Below, in pieces: positions 62,242-64,000 of a DNA stretch of 64,000 bases. The stretch is from positions 186,001 to 250,000 of the forward strand of contig NZ_JAMRYR010000003.1 in assembly GCF_028437565.1 (NCBI RefSeq). The letters run 5' to 3'. Made by a program: the position numbers and the translations under genes. Under the pieces are notes generated by a model. That model did no database searches and was not told the DNA's origin. It was given only the letters and a program-made list of their open reading frames with translations. Position 1 is the stretch's first letter. Every line of letters begins with the position of its first letter. Source of the DNA: Actinomyces sp. B33. Its GTDB lineage: Bacteria; Actinomycetota; Actinomycetes; Actinomycetales; Actinomycetaceae.

Positions 62242-62937
62242 TCATCCGGACAGGCCGAGGGGCTCGATGAGGACGTCGAGGCGCCGGACGTCGACCCGGT
62301 AGGGGACGCGCTCGCGCACCGCGGGCTTGGCGCAGAAAGCGATCCCGGTCCCGGCGGCGGACATCATCGCGATGTCGTTGGCCCCGTCCCCGATGGCGGC
62401 GGTGCGGGCCGGGTCGATGCCGTGGAGCCGGGCCCATCGGCCCAGGCGCTCGGCCTTGACGTCGGCGGTGACGATCTCGCCGACGAGGCGCCCGGTGAGG
62501 GTCCCGTCGCGGACTTCCAGGCGGTTGGCGCACCAGTGGTCGATCCCGAGCCTGCGGCACAGGGGGGCGATGACCTCCTCGAAGCCCCCGGAGACGACCC
62601 CGAAGACGCCGCCGGCGCGGTGGACGGCACCGATGAGGTCGGGCGCCCCGGGGGTGACGTCGAGGGAATCGAGGACTGCGGCGAAGGCGGACCGGGGGAC
62701 GCCGGCGAGGGCGGCGACCCTGGCCCGCAGGGAGGCGGCGAAGTCGAGCTCGCCGTTCATCGCGCGTTCGGTGATGCGGGCGACGTCGTCGCCGACGCCG
62801 GCGAACGCGGCGAGCTCGTCGATGACCTCCTGGGCGATGAGCGTCGAGTCGACGTCGGTGACGACGAGGAGGGGGCGCTCGGCGGAGGTCAGGCGGGGGA
62901 CGAGGACGGCGCCGGCACGGGGAGCTCCGGCGCTCAC
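62242..62937 (-). CDS. serB: Phosphoserine phosphatase
   Basis: A 231-residue HAD phosphatase catalysing the last step of serine synthesis. Motif I is VTDVDSTLI near residue 26 (nucleophile DxD), motif [13 protein letters not shown] near 117, motif III lysine in VKAERLGRW near 167, and motif [13 protein letters not shown] near 186. There is no N-terminal ACT domain. GTG 62937 overlaps the glgC stop; a later in-frame start is possible because the first ~17 residues look unstructured. Confidence 0.9.
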   Translation of the reverse strand: MSAGAPRAGAVLVPRLTSAERPLLVVTDVDSTLIAQEVIDELAAFAGVGDDVARITERAMNGELDFAASLRARVAALAGVPRSAFAAVLDSLDVTPGAPDLIGAVHRAGGVFGVVSGGFEEVIAPLCRRLGIDHWCANRLEVRDGTLTGRLVGEIVTADVKAERLGRWARLHGIDPARTAAIGDGANDIAMMSAAGTGIAFCAKPAVRERVPYRVDVRRLDVLIEPLGLSG

Positions 62938-64000
62938 CTGGTGACGACCGAGCCCTTGGGGACGATCGTGATCCCCGAGTCGGTGACGGTGAAGCCCCGT
63001 TCGAGGTCGCGGTCGCGGTCCAGCCCGATCGAGGCGCCCTCGTGGACCTCGACGTGCTTGTCGAGGATCGCCTTGGAGACGACCGCGTGACGGCCGATGC
63101 GCGACCCGTGGAGGAGCACCGAGTCCGTGACCTGCGCCCACGAGTGGATGTAGGTGTTGGGGGAGACGATCGAGTGGTAGACCTCTCCGCCGGAGATGAT
63201 GACGCCGGGGGAGACGAAGGAGTCGACGGCGTGGCCCATGCGCGAGCGCTCCGCCCCGTAGACGAATTTCGCCGGCGGCAGGGCGCCGTCGATCATCGTC
63301 ATCGTCGGCCACGCCCGGTTGTAGAGGTTGAACACGGGGTGGACGCTGATGAGGTCCATGTTCGCCTCGTAGTAGGCGTCGAGGGTTCCGACGTCGCGCC
63401 AGTAGTCGCGATCGCGGTCGGTCGAGCCGGGGACGTCGTTGTCCTTGAAGTCGTAGACGCCGCATTCGCCGCGCTCGACGAACCAGGGGATGATATCGCC
63501 GCCCATGTCGTGCTTCGAGGAGTCGTCGGCGCCGTCGACGCGCAGGGCGTTGACGAGGGCGTCGGTGGTGAAGACGTAGTTGCCCATCGAGGCGAGGACC
63601 TTCGTCGGGTCGTCGGCCAGTCCCTCGGCGTGGGCGGGCTTCTCGTGGAAGTGCTTGACGTGCCCGTCGACCGCGTCGATGACGCCCAGGGCGGGGGCGA
63701 GCTCGATCGGCTGGCGGATGCCGGCGACGGTGGCGGGCAGGCCGGAGTCGATGTGGTGCTGGACCATCTGGGAGAAGTCCATGCGGTAGATGTTGTCGGC
63801 GCCGATGATGACGATGTAGTCGGGGCGCTCGTCGTCGACGATGTTGAGGGACTGGTAGATCGCGTCGGCGCTGCCGAGGTACCAGTGGGGTCCGCGGCGC
63901 TGCTGGGCGGGCACGGGGGCGATGAAGTTGCCCAGGAGGGGGGAGGTATACCACGTCTTCGTCACGTGGCGGTCGAGGGAGTGGGATTTGTACTGGGTGA
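62934..64000 (-). CDS. glgC: Glucose-1-phosphate adenylyltransferase, 3' part
   Basis: The C-terminal ~355 residues of ADP-glucose pyrophosphorylase, the committed enzyme of glycogen synthesis; the 5' end is beyond the window. Visible: [16 protein letters not shown] near the window edge, [13 protein letters not shown] (nucleotide-sugar aspartate), HFHEKP (sugar-phosphate lysine), [10 protein letters not shown], and a left-handed beta-helix C-terminal domain with repeated VI/SG/HS turns ([18 protein letters not shown]). Cotranscribed with serB by overlap. Confidence 0.95.
   Translation of the reverse strand, partial: TQYKSHSLDRHVTKTWYTSPLLGNFIAPVPAQQRRGPHWYLGSADAIYQSLNIVDDERPDYIVIIGADNIYRMDFSQMVQHHIDSGLPATVAGIRQPIELAPALGVIDAVDGHVKHFHEKPAHAEGLADDPTKVLASMGNYVFTTDALVNALRVDGADDSSKHDMGGDIIPWFVERGECGVYDFKDNDVPGSTDRDRDYWRDVGTLDAYYEANMDLISVHPVFNLYNRAWPTMTMIDGALPPAKFVYGAERSRMGHAVDSFVSPGVIISGGEVYHSIVSPNTYIHSWAQVTDSVLLHGSRIGRHAVVSKAILDKHVEVHEGASIGLDRDRDLERGFTVTDSGITIVPKGSVVTR

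Overview
The window is a stretch of chromosome from a high-GC actinobacterium, most likely a member of the Actinomycetaceae (Actinomyces/Schaalia type). This is inferred from three things: GC-saturated third codon positions over nearly all of it; actinobacterial-only neighbours (DUF5998, SepH, DUF4193, DUF3710, DUF3159, DUF3000, the ceoB/ceoC pair); and LAxTG-type sortase signals. Many promoters place a -10 hexamer 6-7 nt before an ATG or GTG, so leaderless transcripts look common.

Layout. 1-643: 3' end of ileS, closed by a strong hairpin. 720-13600: an accessory defence island inserted between ileS and folC. It holds a five-gene, translationally coupled type III-like restriction-modification operon (PLD/SNF2 helicase, DUF4391, Mod, FRG-domain protein, Res). 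The mod gene carries a 12-G homopolymer that puts it out of frame here and would restore it at 10 or 13 G, the signature of a phase-variable methyltransferase. An HTH-MNT nucleotidyltransferase with a truncated HepT partner and an intact HipBA toxin-antitoxin pair follow. 13870-18651: folC, the PTS-dependent dihydroxyacetone kinase operon dhaKLM, and ndk. 18734-23463: smc and a D-2-hydroxyacid dehydrogenase behind a palindromic operator. 23539-30851: a small zinc-ribbon gene, topoisomerase IV subunits (parE, parC) and two tandem-GNAT genes. 30920-36021: DUF5998, a phosphodiesterase-like enzyme, sepH, then DUF4193-DUF3710-OB-fold-DUF3159. 36026-41258: ceoC/ceoB, a KimA-like permease and a TRAM-domain rRNA/tRNA methyltransferase.

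The 3' end of that methyltransferase is interrupted at 41217-42223 by an AT-rich (roughly 40% GC) insert flanked by an 11-bp repeat of gene sequence. It looks like the remnant of a site-specifically integrated element of low-GC origin carrying one NTF2-like gene. After it come acnA, a ClC channel, an S9 peptidase and dxs. Next is a sortase-anchored surface protein with a Pro-Glu-Lys stalk built of 144-bp tandem repeats, then an RNase D-like gene and DUF3000. 55235-55695 holds five tRNA genes (Gly, Val, Gly, Cys, Val). The window closes with an ATP-grasp/FemAB pair probably acting in peptidoglycan bridge synthesis, thrS, a HIT protein, a CDP-alcohol phosphatidyltransferase, a Nudix hydrolase, serB and the 3' part of glgC.

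The most interesting items are the phase-variable composite RM operon, the att-flanked foreign insert in the TRAM methyltransferase gene, a stranded sortase-signal fragment at 37509-37872, and a 24-codon doubly coupled mini-ORF where PIM-synthesis genes normally sit.
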